Of a stretch of DNA of 47,196 bases, positions 21,389 through 32,343 are shown one piece after another. Numbering within the stretch: the first letter of the stretch is position 1; each line of letters begins with the position of its first letter. The notes beneath the pieces are model-generated. The model did not search any database and was not told where the DNA came from. It saw nothing but the letters and a program-made list of their open reading frames with translations. Origin of the DNA: an uncultured Gammaproteobacteria bacterium (GTDB lineage Bacteria; Pseudomonadota; Gammaproteobacteria; Pseudomonadales; Pseudohongiellaceae); the NCBI GenBank assembly GCA_903887045.1, contig CAISOD010000166.1, forward strand, positions 1 to 47,196, given 5' to 3'. The position numbers were made by a program, and so were the translations under genes.

Positions 21389-23215
21389 TTATTTCTGCTC
21401 TGCTTTGGCTTCGGTTTTCTGCTCAGGCTTTTGCTCAGTCTTCTGTTCAACAATCGTTTCACGCAAGCGGATGTTGAGCTCGCGCAACTGCGCCGCCGGT
21501 ACCGTACCCGGAGCCTCGGTGAGCGGACAGCTGGCCGACTGTGTTTTAGGGAATGCGATCACATCACGGATCGACTGTGAACCGGTCATGATCATCACCA
21601 GACGGTCAAGACCGAACGCCAGGCCGCCATGCGGCGGTGCGCCGTAACGGAACGCGTTCAGCATGTGACCGAACTTCTCTTCGATCTCGTCCGGCCCCAC
21701 TCCGAGCAGGCGAAACACGGTGGCCTGCATGTCGGCTTTGTTGATACGGATGGAACCACCTCCCAACTCGGTGCCGTTCAGCACCAGGTCGTACGCGCGC
21801 GACAGTGCACCCAGCGGATTGGCTTCCAGCTCTGCCGGCGAGCACGACGGCGCTGTAAACGGATGGTGCACAGAAGTCGGGTTGCCCTCTTTGTCTTCCT
21901 CAAACATCGGGAAGTCCACCACCCACAACGGCGCCCATTCACAGGTGTACATCTTCAGGTCATGGCCAACGCGCAAGCGCAATGCACCGATCGCATCGTT
22001 GACTACCTTGGCCTTATCAGCACCGAAGAACAGGATATCGCCGGTTTTGGCGTCCACTCGCTGCAGCACAGCCTTTACTACCGCTTCGGGCATGAACTTG
22101 ATGATGGGCGACTGCAAGCCTTCGAGACCGGCGTTCAGATCGTTGACCTTGATCCACGCCAGACCCCTGGCGCCGTATTGCGCAACAAAATCGGTGTAGG
22201 AATCCACCTGCTTGCGCGAAAGCTTCTCGCCACCACCGGGCACCTTCAGCACAACCACACGACTCTTGGGGTCGTTGGCTGGGCCGTTGAACACCTTGAA
22301 CTCAACGGCCTGCATCAGATCAGCGATGTCGACCATCTCCATCGGGATGCGCAAGTCGGGGCGATCAATACCAAAACGGCGTATAGCGTCGTGGTAGGTC
22401 ATGCGCGGGCAGGCGGGCAAGTCAACGTTGATGTGCTTCTTGAATACCTCACGGATCATTTGCTCGGTGATCTGCATGATGGCGTCCTCGTCCATGAACG
22501 AGGTTTCGATATCGATCTGCGTGAACTCGGGCTGACGATCCGCGCGCAAGTCCTCGTCACGAAAGCATTTCGCAATCTGGTAGTAACGGTCGAAGCCGGC
22601 AACCATCAACAACTGTTTGTACTGTTGCGGCGATTGCGGCAGCGCAAAGAAATGCCCCGGATGGGTGCGACTTGGCACCAGGTAGTCGCTAGCGCCTTCG
22701 GGCGTTGCACGACCAAGAATTGGGGTTTCGATGTCAAGGAAGCCGTGCTCATCGAGAAAATTGCGCACAGAACTGGTGACGCGCGAGCGCATCTGCAGGC
22801 GACGCTGCATCTCCGGACGCCGCAGATCGATGTAGCGATTGCGCAAGCGCACGTCTTCGCTGACGTTGGCGTGTTCATCCAACTGGAACGGTGGTGTCTC
22901 TGACGGGTTGAGGATTTCGAGATGCTTGCACAACACTTCAATTTTGCCTGACGGCATGTCGGCGTTTTCGGTACCTGGTGGCCGCGCCCGCACAATACCC
23001 TGCAACTTCACCACGAACTCACTCCGGACAGATTCCGCAAGGGTAAAGCTTTCTTTCGTGTCCGGATCCACCACAACCTGCGCTATACCTTCGCGATCGC
23101 GCAGATCAAGAAAAATGACTCCACCGTGGTCGCGACGGCGATGCACCCAGCCGCACAAGGTGATGGACTGGCCAATGTGGGCGGTCTGCAATTCGCCGCA
23201 ATAATGAGTTCGCAT
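21389..23215 (-). CDS. aspS: Aspartyl-tRNA synthetase
   Basis: [99 protein letters not shown]. Confidence 0.97.
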   Translation of the reverse strand: MRTHYCGELQTAHIGQSITLCGWVHRRRDHGGVIFLDLRDREGIAQVVVDPDTKESFTLAESVRSEFVVKLQGIVRARPPGTENADMPSGKIEVLCKHLEILNPSETPPFQLDEHANVSEDVRLRNRYIDLRRPEMQRRLQMRSRVTSSVRNFLDEHGFLDIETPILGRATPEGASDYLVPSRTHPGHFFALPQSPQQYKQLLMVAGFDRYYQIAKCFRDEDLRADRQPEFTQIDIETSFMDEDAIMQITEQMIREVFKKHINVDLPACPRMTYHDAIRRFGIDRPDLRIPMEMVDIADLMQAVEFKVFNGPANDPKSRVVVLKVPGGGEKLSRKQVDSYTDFVAQYGARGLAWIKVNDLNAGLEGLQSPIIKFMPEAVVKAVLQRVDAKTGDILFFGADKAKVVNDAIGALRLRVGHDLKMYTCEWAPLWVVDFPMFEEDKEGNPTSVHHPFTAPSCSPAELEANPLGALSRAYDLVLNGTELGGGSIRINKADMQATVFRLLGVGPDEIEEKFGHMLNAFRYGAPPHGGLAFGLDRLVMIMTGSQSIRDVIAFPKTQSASCPLTEAPGTVPAAQLRELNIRLRETIVEQKTEQKPEQKTEAKAEQK

Positions 23216-23299
23216 AGTGGATTCCGGAATGTTTTGGTTTATCAAGAGTTGTTACAAAGTATCGCTGTTAACTGGTTTTTTTACATGCTGCCGACAGCG

Positions 23300-23716
23300 T
23301 CAGCCTGTACTTTTAGGGCTGGTGGTTGCCGCGGGCTTGGCGGCGGCCTTTGTATCAGCAGCAGGTTTCGCGTCAGCACTGCTTTTTTTCTCGCTGCTGT
23401 CCTTCACCGATTTAACTGCATCGGCGTTGCCGGCATCTGCCTTGGCCGCTTCTGCTTTGCCCTCTCCTTTGGCATCTCCTTTGCCCTCGCCATCCGACTT
23501 GGTCTCGCTTTCACCAAGTCCGTTTTTCTTGTTGCCGGTTTTGAAATCCGATTCGTACCAGCCACTGCCTTTCAGCCGGAAGCTGCTGGCCGACACCAGT
23601 TTCACCAGCGTTTCCCTGCTGCATTCGGGACATTCTGTCAGTAAAGGATCACTCAGCTTCTGCAGCTTCTCGAGTTGGGCACCACAAGCTTGACAACGGT
23701 ATTCATAAATTGGCAT
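23300..23716 (-). CDS. FmdB-family zinc ribbon protein with long low-complexity tail
   Basis: MPIYEYRCQACGAQLEKLQKLSDPLLTECPECSRETLVKLVSASSFRLKGSGWYESDF. Confidence 0.9.
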   Translation of the reverse strand: MPIYEYRCQACGAQLEKLQKLSDPLLTECPECSRETLVKLVSASSFRLKGSGWYESDFKTGNKKNGLGESETKSDGEGKGDAKGEGKAEAAKADAGNADAVKSVKDSSEKKSSADAKPAADTKAAAKPAATTSPKSTG

Positions 23717-24179
23717 TGCATTTCTCTCTACAGGGCGACCTGGAGGGCGATCCAAAAGTCTGCCGATTACGCTACCGATTGTTCGGCCCATCCGGATTCG
23801 ACAGTTGTGCGATCCGGCTGTACAACAATCGTCTGACAATCACCCGACAAACCACTGGCAGGCGCATCAAAAAAGCGTGGCATTGTAACTTAATTTCCAG
23901 TCGTGAAGCAGCTCCACCCATGCTTGCCCGACACTGTGAATACCGGCATATCTCGCAACTTGCACTACACAAACTTTTGTTGTTGAACCACATCAACAAT
24001 GACGGAAAAACTTTCATCAAAGCCCTTGCCGCTACATAGTGATTCCGCTATAAATAGATTTACTCATCAGAACAGCAAGCTCAGGGAAATCAAGCTATGC
24101 CCTGTGATTCTGGGAGTGTGCAGAGTTTCTCTCACTGCAATTGCAAGACAATTCCGCAATGTTTCGCAGTGCAGCGTCT

Positions 24180-24215
24180 AAGTAGCAAAAGAAGTAGCAA
24201 AAGAAGTAGCGAAAT
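24180..24215. repeat. Tandem 12-bp repeat, about 3 copies
   Basis: AAGTAGCAAAAG x2 followed by AAGTAGCGAAAT. Confidence 0.85.
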
Positions 24216-24272
24216 ACAAAAAGTGGAGAAATTGAAAGACGCACATCCTTGGCTGCAACTGAACGGGAATAC

Positions 24273-24293
24273 CCGGTTTGCGAAGCAAACCGG
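24273..24293. repeat. Perfect 9-bp inverted repeat with GAA loop
   Basis: CCGGTTTGC GAA GCAAACCGG. Confidence 0.85.
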
Positions 24294-24316
24294 ATGCAGG
24301 TCGGAAAGTCCGCTTC

Positions 24317-24350
24317 AATACTGAAATACTGATCGTTAATACTGATCGTC
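24317..24350. repeat. Tandem AATACTGATCGT-type repeats (one partial, two 13-bp copies)
   Basis: AATACTGA / AATACTGATCGTT / AATACTGATCGTC. Confidence 0.8.
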
Positions 24351-24500
24351 ACCAGCGAATCAAGGAACGAATCTAGAAAGCGGATCCAGGGTCTGCAGAA
24401 AAGCAGCAGCGCTAATCATTAACCAAATGGTAGCCAAACAGCAGTAGTCACAAACAATAAAGTTACTAACAACAACCCACACAACACACGAGATTGAAAT

Positions 24501-24857
24501 ATGGCTGGCACCAAATCCTCCGCAAAGAAAGCTGCAGCGATCGGCGAAAAGTTCACCAAAACCGCGATCCTGACTGCTATCTCAGATGACACTGGTCTGT
24601 CCAAGAAACAGGTAGGCTCTGTTCTTGATGGCCTGACCGACCTGATCGAACGCCACCTCAAAAAGCGCGGGGCTGGTGAATTCACGCTGCCCGGCCTGCT
24701 GAAAATCAAAGCTGTCAAACGTCCTGCCCGCCCGGCCCGCAAAGGCGTTCCTAACCCTTTCAAACCAGGCGAGTTGATGGACATCCCGAAAAAGCCGGCT
24801 TCTATCCGCGTCAAAGTACTGCCGCTGAAAAAGCTGAAAGGGTTCGCAGAACTCTGA
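24501..24857 (+). CDS. HU/IHF-family histone-like DNA-binding protein
   Basis: FTKTAILTAISDDTGLSKKQVGSVLDGLTDLIERHLKKRGAGEFTLPGLLKIKAVKRPARPARKGVPNPFKPGE. Confidence 0.88.
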   Translation: MAGTKSSAKKAAAIGEKFTKTAILTAISDDTGLSKKQVGSVLDGLTDLIERHLKKRGAGEFTLPGLLKIKAVKRPARPARKGVPNPFKPGELMDIPKKPASIRVKVLPLKKLKGFAEL

Positions 24858-24943
24858 TCGCTGACATTGCTTGACATAGTTACTGCGGATACGAGACCAG
24901 GACGCTTCCAGCGACCCAAGGCCTCCTCCCAGGAAAGACCCGG

Positions 24944-24967
24944 AAAAGCAGCCTCATGGCTGCTTTT
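24944..24967 (+). terminator. Intrinsic terminator after the HU-like gene
   Basis: AAAAGCAGCC TCAT GGCTGCTTTT. Confidence 0.8.
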
Positions 24968-24997
24968 CTGTTATAGCCACTCCCGAAAGGTAATCCG

Positions 24998-26734
24998 ATG
25001 CGTACTTCCCACTATCTGCTTGCAACTACCCGCGAAACTCCCGCCGACGCAGTGGTCGTCAGCCATCAGTTGATGCTGAAAGCAGGCCTGATCCGCAAAC
25101 TGGCCGCCGGCATGTATACGTGGTTGCCGATGGGATTGCGGGTGCTGCAGAAAGTTACCGAGGTGGTGCGGCAGGAAATGAATCGTGCCGGCGCGCTGGA
25201 AATATCGATGCCAGTCGTACAACCGGCAGAGCTATGGCAGGAATCAGGCCGCTGGGATCTCATGGGTGATGAATTGCAGCGTTTCAAGGATCGCCACCAG
25301 CGCGACTTCTGTCTCGGCCCCACCCATGAAGAAGTGATTACCGACCTGGTGCGCAACGAACTCACCAGCTACAAACAACTGCCGATCAATCTCTACCAGA
25401 TCCAGACCAAGTTCCGTGATGAGCGCCGTCCGCGCTTTGGTGTAATGCGTGCGCGCGAGTTCACCATGAAAGATGCCTACTCTTTCCACATCAACCAGGC
25501 ATCGCTGCAGGAAACCTATGATGTGATGTATGCCACCTACAGCCGCATCTTCACACGACTGGGGTTCGACTTCCGCGCCGTTATGGCTGACTCCGGCAAT
25601 ATAGGAGGCAGCAGTTCCCACGAATTCCACGTGTTGGCCGACTCAGGTGAAGACTTGATTGTGTTCAGTGACCAAGGAACTTACGCCGCCAACATCGAGA
25701 TGGCCTCGGCCTTGGCGCCAGCCACAGTCGCGCCCGCTCCAACCAAAGCCCTGACCGTAGTCGAGACACCGAACAGCAAAACCATAGATGAAGTAGCAGC
25801 GCAGTTGCAGATTGCCGCCCGCCAGACTGTCAAAACCCTGATCGTGCGTGGTGTTGCTGCGGAAGGCCAACCAGTACCGCTGGTAGCTCTGGTGCTGCGC
25901 GGCGACCATCAATTGAACGAGATCAAGGCCGCCAAGCTGGCTGATGTGCAAAGCCCGCTCAGCTTCGCCAGCGACAGTGAAATCATTGCCACGCTCGGTT
26001 GCGAACCCGGCTCAATCGGCCCCGTAGGCCTCGACATTCCGGTCATTGTCGATCGCGACGCCGCAGTACTCAGCGATTTTGTATGCGGCACCAATAGCAA
26101 CGGCGAGCACTACACCGGCGCCAACTGGGGCCGCGACGCCCACGTCACCCGCATTGAAGACCTGCGCAACGTGGTCGAAGGCGATGCCAGCCCGGATGGC
26201 ATCGGCACGCTGTTGATCAAGCGCGGCATCGAAGTAGGCCACATCTTCCAGCTCGGTCGTAAATACAGCACCGCCATGAATGCCACTGTGCTCGATGAAA
26301 ATGGTCGCAGCAGCATCATGGACATGGGCTGCTACGGTATTGGCGTTACCCGTATCGTCGCTGCCTGTATTGAACAGTGCCACGACGACAAGGGCATTAT
26401 GTGGCCGCTGAACATTGCACCGTTCCATGTTGCGCTGGTCCCACTCAACGCGCACAAGACGCCACGTGTACAGGAAATCTGTGAGCAACTTTACCAAGAC
26501 CTGAGCGCTGCCGGGATCGAGGTGCTGATGGACGACCGTGACAAGAAGACCAGCCCAGGCGTGAAGTTTGCCGACATGGAGCTGATCGGCATTCCACACC
26601 GACTGGTAGTGTCCGACCGTGGCCTCGAAAACGACCAGATCGAATACAAGGCGCGCAACGAAGCCGAGCCTCGCCTGTTGCCGCTCGTCGATGTTGTGGG
26701 CTTCGTGCGCCAGTTGGTGGCGCCTCAGACCTGA
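24998..26734 (+). CDS. proS: Prolyl-tRNA synthetase
   Basis: [64 protein letters not shown]; editing-domain insertion; [12 protein letters not shown]. Confidence 0.97.
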   Translation: MRTSHYLLATTRETPADAVVVSHQLMLKAGLIRKLAAGMYTWLPMGLRVLQKVTEVVRQEMNRAGALEISMPVVQPAELWQESGRWDLMGDELQRFKDRHQRDFCLGPTHEEVITDLVRNELTSYKQLPINLYQIQTKFRDERRPRFGVMRAREFTMKDAYSFHINQASLQETYDVMYATYSRIFTRLGFDFRAVMADSGNIGGSSSHEFHVLADSGEDLIVFSDQGTYAANIEMASALAPATVAPAPTKALTVVETPNSKTIDEVAAQLQIAARQTVKTLIVRGVAAEGQPVPLVALVLRGDHQLNEIKAAKLADVQSPLSFASDSEIIATLGCEPGSIGPVGLDIPVIVDRDAAVLSDFVCGTNSNGEHYTGANWGRDAHVTRIEDLRNVVEGDASPDGIGTLLIKRGIEVGHIFQLGRKYSTAMNATVLDENGRSSIMDMGCYGIGVTRIVAACIEQCHDDKGIMWPLNIAPFHVALVPLNAHKTPRVQEICEQLYQDLSAAGIEVLMDDRDKKTSPGVKFADMELIGIPHRLVVSDRGLENDQIEYKARNEAEPRLLPLVDVVGFVRQLVAPQT

Positions 26735-27375
<641 letters not shown>

Positions 27376-27376
<1 letters not shown>

Positions 27377-27735
27377 TGGCCTTACTGCCCGGACTCCCAG
27401 CTCGCATGCGCGCCCTGCTGCCCGGTGCCTGCCTGTTGATTTTGCTGTTTACGCTATCACTGTGGGTTACCCCCACCGGCGGTAGTCTGTTGTGGGGCAT
27501 GCAGGTGTTGCCGCTGCTGCTGACCTTGCCCGGCCTGTTTCACCAGCAACGCCGCGCCCGCCAATGGCTGGGCTTTCTGCTGTTGTTCGATCTGCTTGCC
27601 GGTATCGTGCAGTCATTCTCTCCCATCGACATCGTGCGTATGCTTGGCATCGCCATCACGTTGTTGTCGCTTGGTCTGTTTGTCCTGGTGATACTGACAA
27701 TGACGTCGTCACCCGCAAAATCCACGGAGTCCTGA
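27376..27735 (+). CDS. DUF2069-like small membrane protein
   Basis: Four hydrophobic segments, start overlaps wrbA stop (TGATG); LLWGMQVLPLLLTLPGLFHQQRRARQWLGFLLLFDLLAGIVQSFSP. Confidence 0.75.
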
Positions 27736-27737
27736 TC

Positions 27738-29600
27738 ATGGCCGCCCCACAGAGTGCACTGGCCCGTTTTTTTGGCGGTTTGCTCGGCATCTACCGGTTC
27801 TTCCGCTCGGTGCTGTTCAACCTGCTGTTCCTGTTCGTGCTGTTGATCGTGTTCGGCGCGTTGATGGGCACGCCGCCGGTGATGGTACAGCCAGGCTCGG
27901 CGCTGCTGCTTGATCCGGCCGGCATCATTGTCGAGCAGGAAAGTTACACCGATCCGCTGACACTGTTGACCAGCGGCTCGGCCGGGCTCGGCGACAACGG
28001 CGAAGTGCTGCTGCAGGATCTGCTTGATGTCATCAATGCCGCCCGTGACGACGAGCGCATCACCTCGATGCTGCTGATGACGGACAGGATGCAGGGCGCC
28101 GGACTGACGCAACTGTTCGACCTCGGTGATGCCATCGACAGTTTCCGCGCCAGCGGCAAAAAGGTATACGCCCTCGGCAGCAGCTTCGACCAGGGGCAGT
28201 ACCTGCTGGCCAGCCAGGCTGATGAAATCCTGATGCACGACTTCGGCCAGGTTGGCCTCGAGGGTTTGGCCGTGTGGCAGAACTATTTCCAGAACGCGCT
28301 GACCACGCTCGGGGTCAACGTCCATATCTTCCGGGTCGGCGAATACAAGTCGGCAGTGGAACCGTTCAGCCGCAATGACATGTCACCGGAATCGCGCACC
28401 AACTATACCCGGCTGCTCAATGATCTCTGGCGCTCCTATGTCAGCCGCATCGAGATGAACCGTACACTGGCGGCAGGCACCATCAATGACTATATCAATC
28501 AATACGATACCCATCTGGCGGAGTACCGCGGCGATACCGCCGACCTCGCAATCGCCATGAATCTGGTCGACCGAATCTACAGCCGTCCCGCCGTGGTCGA
28601 CTATCTCAAACAGCAGATTGGTACCAACCGCGACGACGAGCTGAGCACCGTGGATTACCGTGAGTATCTGCGCGCAAGCCCGTCCGACATATCGGAGACG
28701 GCCGATCGCATCGCTGTCATCGTGGCCGAAGGCGAGATTGTCGATGGCGAAGCCCCACAAGGCACCATTGGCGGCGAAACCCTCAGCGCCCTGATTCGCG
28801 ACACCGCCAGCGACGACGGCATCAAGGCACTGGTGCTGCGCATCAACAGTCCCGGCGGCAGCGCCTTTGCCTCCGAACTGGTGCGCTCCGAACTTGCTGC
28901 GTTCAAAGACAGCGGTCGGCCCGTTGTCGTTTCAATGGGGGACACCGCCGCCTCAGGCGGTTACTGGATCGCCAGTGCTGCTGACCAGATCTGGGCCCAT
29001 CCAGCCACGCTCACCGGCTCCATCGGCATCTTCGGCTTGTTGTTCACGCTGGAGGCAAGCTTCAACAAGCTCGGCGTTGGTACCGATGGCGTGGGCACTA
29101 CTGCACTTGCCGGCGCCAACGCCTTGGGGCGAGCACTGCCCGATATCGCCAGCCGCTCTCTGCAATTGCAGATCGAAAACGGCTATCAGCGCTTCATTAC
29201 CCTGGTCGCAGAAGCGCGCGATCTTGATCCGCTGCAGGTAGATGCCATTGCGCAGGGACAGGTGTGGTCGGGCCAGGCCGCACTCGACAATGGTCTGGTG
29301 GACCAACTCGGCAATCTGCAAGGAGCGATCGACGCCGCCGCCTCGCTGGCCGGCGTGGTCGACTACCGCGTGGAGTGGGAACAACCCTTTATGTCGCCCT
29401 ATGAACAGTTCCTCAAACAGCTGATGGAACAGTCCGGCGTGCAAGCGCTGCTGCAACCATTGACGAGCGGATTGCTGCAGACATCACCTGTGCAGCAGAT
29501 ACTGCAAAACCTTGAAAAGGAACTCGACTGGGCACTGCGCGCCAATGACCCGCAGCACACCTATGCCCGCTGCCTCGAGTGCGGCAGCCTCAGACTTTGA
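27738..29600 (+). CDS. sppA: Signal peptide peptidase SppA, 67K type
   Basis: N-terminal TM; FRVGEYKSAVEPFSRNDMSPESR (Lys region); GDTAASGGYWIASAADQIWAHPATLTGSIGIFG (Ser region). Confidence 0.94.
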   Translation: MAAPQSALARFFGGLLGIYRFFRSVLFNLLFLFVLLIVFGALMGTPPVMVQPGSALLLDPAGIIVEQESYTDPLTLLTSGSAGLGDNGEVLLQDLLDVINAARDDERITSMLLMTDRMQGAGLTQLFDLGDAIDSFRASGKKVYALGSSFDQGQYLLASQADEILMHDFGQVGLEGLAVWQNYFQNALTTLGVNVHIFRVGEYKSAVEPFSRNDMSPESRTNYTRLLNDLWRSYVSRIEMNRTLAAGTINDYINQYDTHLAEYRGDTADLAIAMNLVDRIYSRPAVVDYLKQQIGTNRDDELSTVDYREYLRASPSDISETADRIAVIVAEGEIVDGEAPQGTIGGETLSALIRDTASDDGIKALVLRINSPGGSAFASELVRSELAAFKDSGRPVVVSMGDTAASGGYWIASAADQIWAHPATLTGSIGIFGLLFTLEASFNKLGVGTDGVGTTALAGANALGRALPDIASRSLQLQIENGYQRFITLVAEARDLDPLQVDAIAQGQVWSGQAALDNGLVDQLGNLQGAIDAAASLAGVVDYRVEWEQPFMSPYEQFLKQLMEQSGVQALLQPLTSGLLQTSPVQQILQNLEKELDWALRANDPQHTYARCLECGSLRL

Positions 29601-29612
29601 GAAATCCGGGCT

Positions 29613-30302
29613 TTACCAATTCAGGCAGGCTTTGACGAAGGGAATCGTGATGCGGCGCTGCTCGGCCAGCGCCTGGCGGTCGAGCTGGTCGAGCACTGCC
29701 ATCAGCTCGTGCAGGCTGCGCGGGTGACGGGCCAGAATGTAGCTCACCACCTCGTCTTTCAATTCGATGCCACGCGCCGAAGCCCGCTGCAACAGCACCT
29801 GGGCCCTGCCCGCCTCATCGAGTGGATGCACGGCATAGACGAGCGCAAACTGCAGGCGCGATTGCAGATCGGCCAGCACAAACGGCAATTGCGCCGGCGG
29901 CGCCGAAGCGGTGCACACCAGGCGCCCGTCGCTGGCCAGCAGGTGATTGCACAGGGCAAACAACTGCTCTTCCCACTCGCGCTTGCCAAAGACCAAGGCA
30001 ATGTCATCAATCACGACGAAATCACTGTGCTGCAGCGAGGCCAGACACTGGGGTTCGTACGCCAGCAACTTCTGCATGGGCAGGTAAATGGCAGCCGGAT
30101 GCAGCTGACACAGGGCCTGCAGCAGGTGGCTCTTGCCGCTGCCCGCCTCACCCCACAGCCAACTCAAACGACCCGGGCTTTGCTCAATGTGCTGCAAGTG
30201 GGCCAGCACAGCCGCATTGGGTTGCGAGGCAAGAAAATTGTTGAAGCCGGCTTCACCGGCAAAGGCAAAACTGAACGGAAGCTGCAACGCCGCGGACATC
30301 AT
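29613..30302 (-). CDS. hda: DnaA regulatory inactivator Hda (DnaA-like AAA+)
   Basis: FNNFLASQPNAAVLAHL; LWGEAGSGKSHLLQALCQ; VVIDDIALVFGKREWEEQLFALCNHLL; start MMSAAL or MSAAL. Confidence 0.88.
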   Translation of the reverse strand: MMSAALQLPFSFAFAGEAGFNNFLASQPNAAVLAHLQHIEQSPGRLSWLWGEAGSGKSHLLQALCQLHPAAIYLPMQKLLAYEPQCLASLQHSDFVVIDDIALVFGKREWEEQLFALCNHLLASDGRLVCTASAPPAQLPFVLADLQSRLQFALVYAVHPLDEAGRAQVLLQRASARGIELKDEVVSYILARHPRSLHELMAVLDQLDRQALAEQRRITIPFVKACLNW

Positions 30303-30318
30303 TGAGGCCAAGGGGTGC

Positions 30319-31431
30319 TCAGAGCCGCTGCCAGCGGTACTGCAGGCGGAAGTAACCATCACTGCCCATCGCCGGATCGGCAACTGCCTGCAGCTTGCGG
30401 CCGAGTGCGAGGTTTTCCACCAACTGCCGCACCTGGCCGGCGGCATTGAGACTGAAGAGCAATTGGCCACCGTCAACTTCGCGTACCTGCAAGTCACTGA
30501 CGCCAGCCACCCCTTCGAGGTAATGCAGCAGGTCAGCGTAATCCGCCAGGCCGTTGACGCCAGCGACACTGAGCAACATCAACTTCTCGGCCTGCGTGCT
30601 GCCGGCCGCGGTCGAGGTGAGGCGTACGGCGTAATTGTCAGCCAGTTCACGCGCCACCATCGCCGTTGTGTCAGCAAAAAAGCTGTCGAGATCACTGTCG
30701 AAGGCCTCAACCTGCTGTACCCGATCACGGAACAGATGTACGGCCTTGGCCACCACCTGCCCTGTCACCGATTCGAGAATGCGCACAGCCAGGATGCTGT
30801 CGTAACGGTAGCGGGCGGAGGCCAGCCGCAAGGTTGGCTCGTCCAGCGTCCACAACAATTCGGGCCGCATCACCGTCAGGTCTTCGAAATCCCACAGTGG
30901 CCCCAGCACCGGCAGCCCTTGTTTCAAGGCTGCGGCCTGCAGTGCCTGCATCGCCTTCGCGCCGGTGACGGCATTCAGATCAGCGGTAACGCGCTGGCCC
31001 AGTTCGTCCTGCACGATCAGCCAAACCAGCGTTTCCGGCCGCGACGACGGCCACACCGGGATGCCGGCGTTGTCGAGCAGGCGCTGGATCTCGGCCTGGT
31101 AGAAGCTGATGTCGATCATCAATTGGGGTGCAGTGCCATCAGTCGAGGCCAACGTGCGGTAAGCCCAGCTCTCAACATAGGACTGTGGTGAGGCCAGCGC
31201 TGCCTGCACTGAAGCTTCGCTGGCAACATCGTTGTGGCCGGTGAGACGCACCAGCGCCTCCTGCATGCCAGCAGCAAAGGCGCGGATGCGTTGACGTTCG
31301 TTGTCGCGCGATTCGGCGGGTACCGAGGCCTGATACAGCCCCGTCACTTCGGCGGCCACAGCAACCGAAGCTGTACCGCTGCTCAGCAGGCAGGCCAGTA
31401 CCAACAACCAAGATGACAGCAGGATTTTCAT
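30319..31431 (-). CDS. DUF2066-type secreted protein
   Basis: Signal peptide MKILLSSWLLVLACLLSSGTASVAVA; position next to hda; VRLTGHNDVASEASVQAALASPQSYVESWAYR. Confidence 0.75.
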   Translation of the reverse strand: MKILLSSWLLVLACLLSSGTASVAVAAEVTGLYQASVPAESRDNERQRIRAFAAGMQEALVRLTGHNDVASEASVQAALASPQSYVESWAYRTLASTDGTAPQLMIDISFYQAEIQRLLDNAGIPVWPSSRPETLVWLIVQDELGQRVTADLNAVTGAKAMQALQAAALKQGLPVLGPLWDFEDLTVMRPELLWTLDEPTLRLASARYRYDSILAVRILESVTGQVVAKAVHLFRDRVQQVEAFDSDLDSFFADTTAMVARELADNYAVRLTSTAAGSTQAEKLMLLSVAGVNGLADYADLLHYLEGVAGVSDLQVREVDGGQLLFSLNAAGQVRQLVENLALGRKLQAVADPAMGSDGYFRLQYRWQRL

Positions 31432-31527
31432 GGCGGAATCATAACTGATAGAGCGCAGCCGTTCACTGGCGCGCCACTCAGCAGGCATTCAGGCAATCAC
31501 TTCAGGGTGCGGTGGGGCACTGTTACC

Positions 31528-32343
31528 ATGGCGCTGTACGGTCAAACTCCCATTCATAGTCCCATTCACACCGTCATTCACACCGTGTCGTGCCTCATGC
31601 CGCTGTTGCTGCTTCTGCTGGTCTGCTTGCTGCCAACCACCGCTCTGGCCGCTGAGCCGCAGCCATTCGAGCTGCACTATGCCGCCAGCTACGATGATTT
31701 TGCGGCAACGGCCGCACGCTCACTGCAAGTGGAAGCGAACGGCCAGTGGCTGATGCACTCGCAGGTGCACTTGCAGCTGTTCGGCAGCGTTGTCAGCAGT
31801 ATCGACGAAAGCAGCCGCTTCCATTGGCAGCTCGACCTTCCACTCGCGCGCGACTACCTGTTCGAACAAAAAGGCATAGGCAGCCGCAAACGCTCACTCA
31901 GCTTTGCCGCCGACGGCAGCAGCGTCTCGTTCACAGTCAACGACAACAGCGGCACCCTTGCACTGACAAATCCAACCTACGATGTGCTGAACAGCGAGCT
32001 GGTACTGAGGGCCCGTGTTGCTGCCGGCGATAACGACATCACCTTCAACGTGGCCGATCGCGGCGAAGTGAAGCAGTATCACTACAAGGTAGTAGGTACC
32101 GAAACCCTGGTACTGCCGGCCGGCCGCTTTGCCAGCGTGCATGTCGAACGTCTGCGCGACGCCGGCAACGACCGCACCACTGACCTGTGGCTGGCCAGCG
32201 ATCATGAGTTCGTAATGGTGAAGCTGCTGCAAAGCGAGCCTGACGGCGACACCATCACCCTGGAACTGAAGCAGGGCTCGGTGGGTGGAGTAGCGATTAC
32301 GCCGCTGGCGCCAGCAGACCGTACAGCTGCAGCCGCGCCTTGA
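31528..32343 (+). CDS. DUF3108-type periplasmic protein
   Basis: FELHYAASYDDFAATAARSLQVEANGQWLMHSQVHLQLFGSVVSSIDESSRF; start uncertain (31507, 31528 or 31597). Confidence 0.7.
   Translation: MALYGQTPIHSPIHTVIHTVSCLMPLLLLLLVCLLPTTALAAEPQPFELHYAASYDDFAATAARSLQVEANGQWLMHSQVHLQLFGSVVSSIDESSRFHWQLDLPLARDYLFEQKGIGSRKRSLSFAADGSSVSFTVNDNSGTLALTNPTYDVLNSELVLRARVAAGDNDITFNVADRGEVKQYHYKVVGTETLVLPAGRFASVHVERLRDAGNDRTTDLWLASDHEFVMVKLLQSEPDGDTITLELKQGSVGGVAITPLAPADRTAAAAP
31551..31586. repeat. Tandem 12-bp repeat, 3 copies (one diverged)
   Basis: CATTCATAGTCC / CATTCACACCGT / CATTCACACCGT. Confidence 0.85.

Noticed and set aside
21629-22903. 424-aa plus-strand ORF inside aspS
   Set aside because: Shadow ORF antisense to a clearly conserved AspRS
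24095-24352. 85-aa minus-strand ORF over the repeats upstream of the HU-like gene
   Set aside because: Driven by the tandem repeat (FRYFFCYFFCY); no homology-like features or ribosome-binding site
30133-31191. 352-aa plus-strand ORF opposite hda/DUF2066
   Set aside because: Antisense shadow ORF; the minus strand has signal peptide and conserved context
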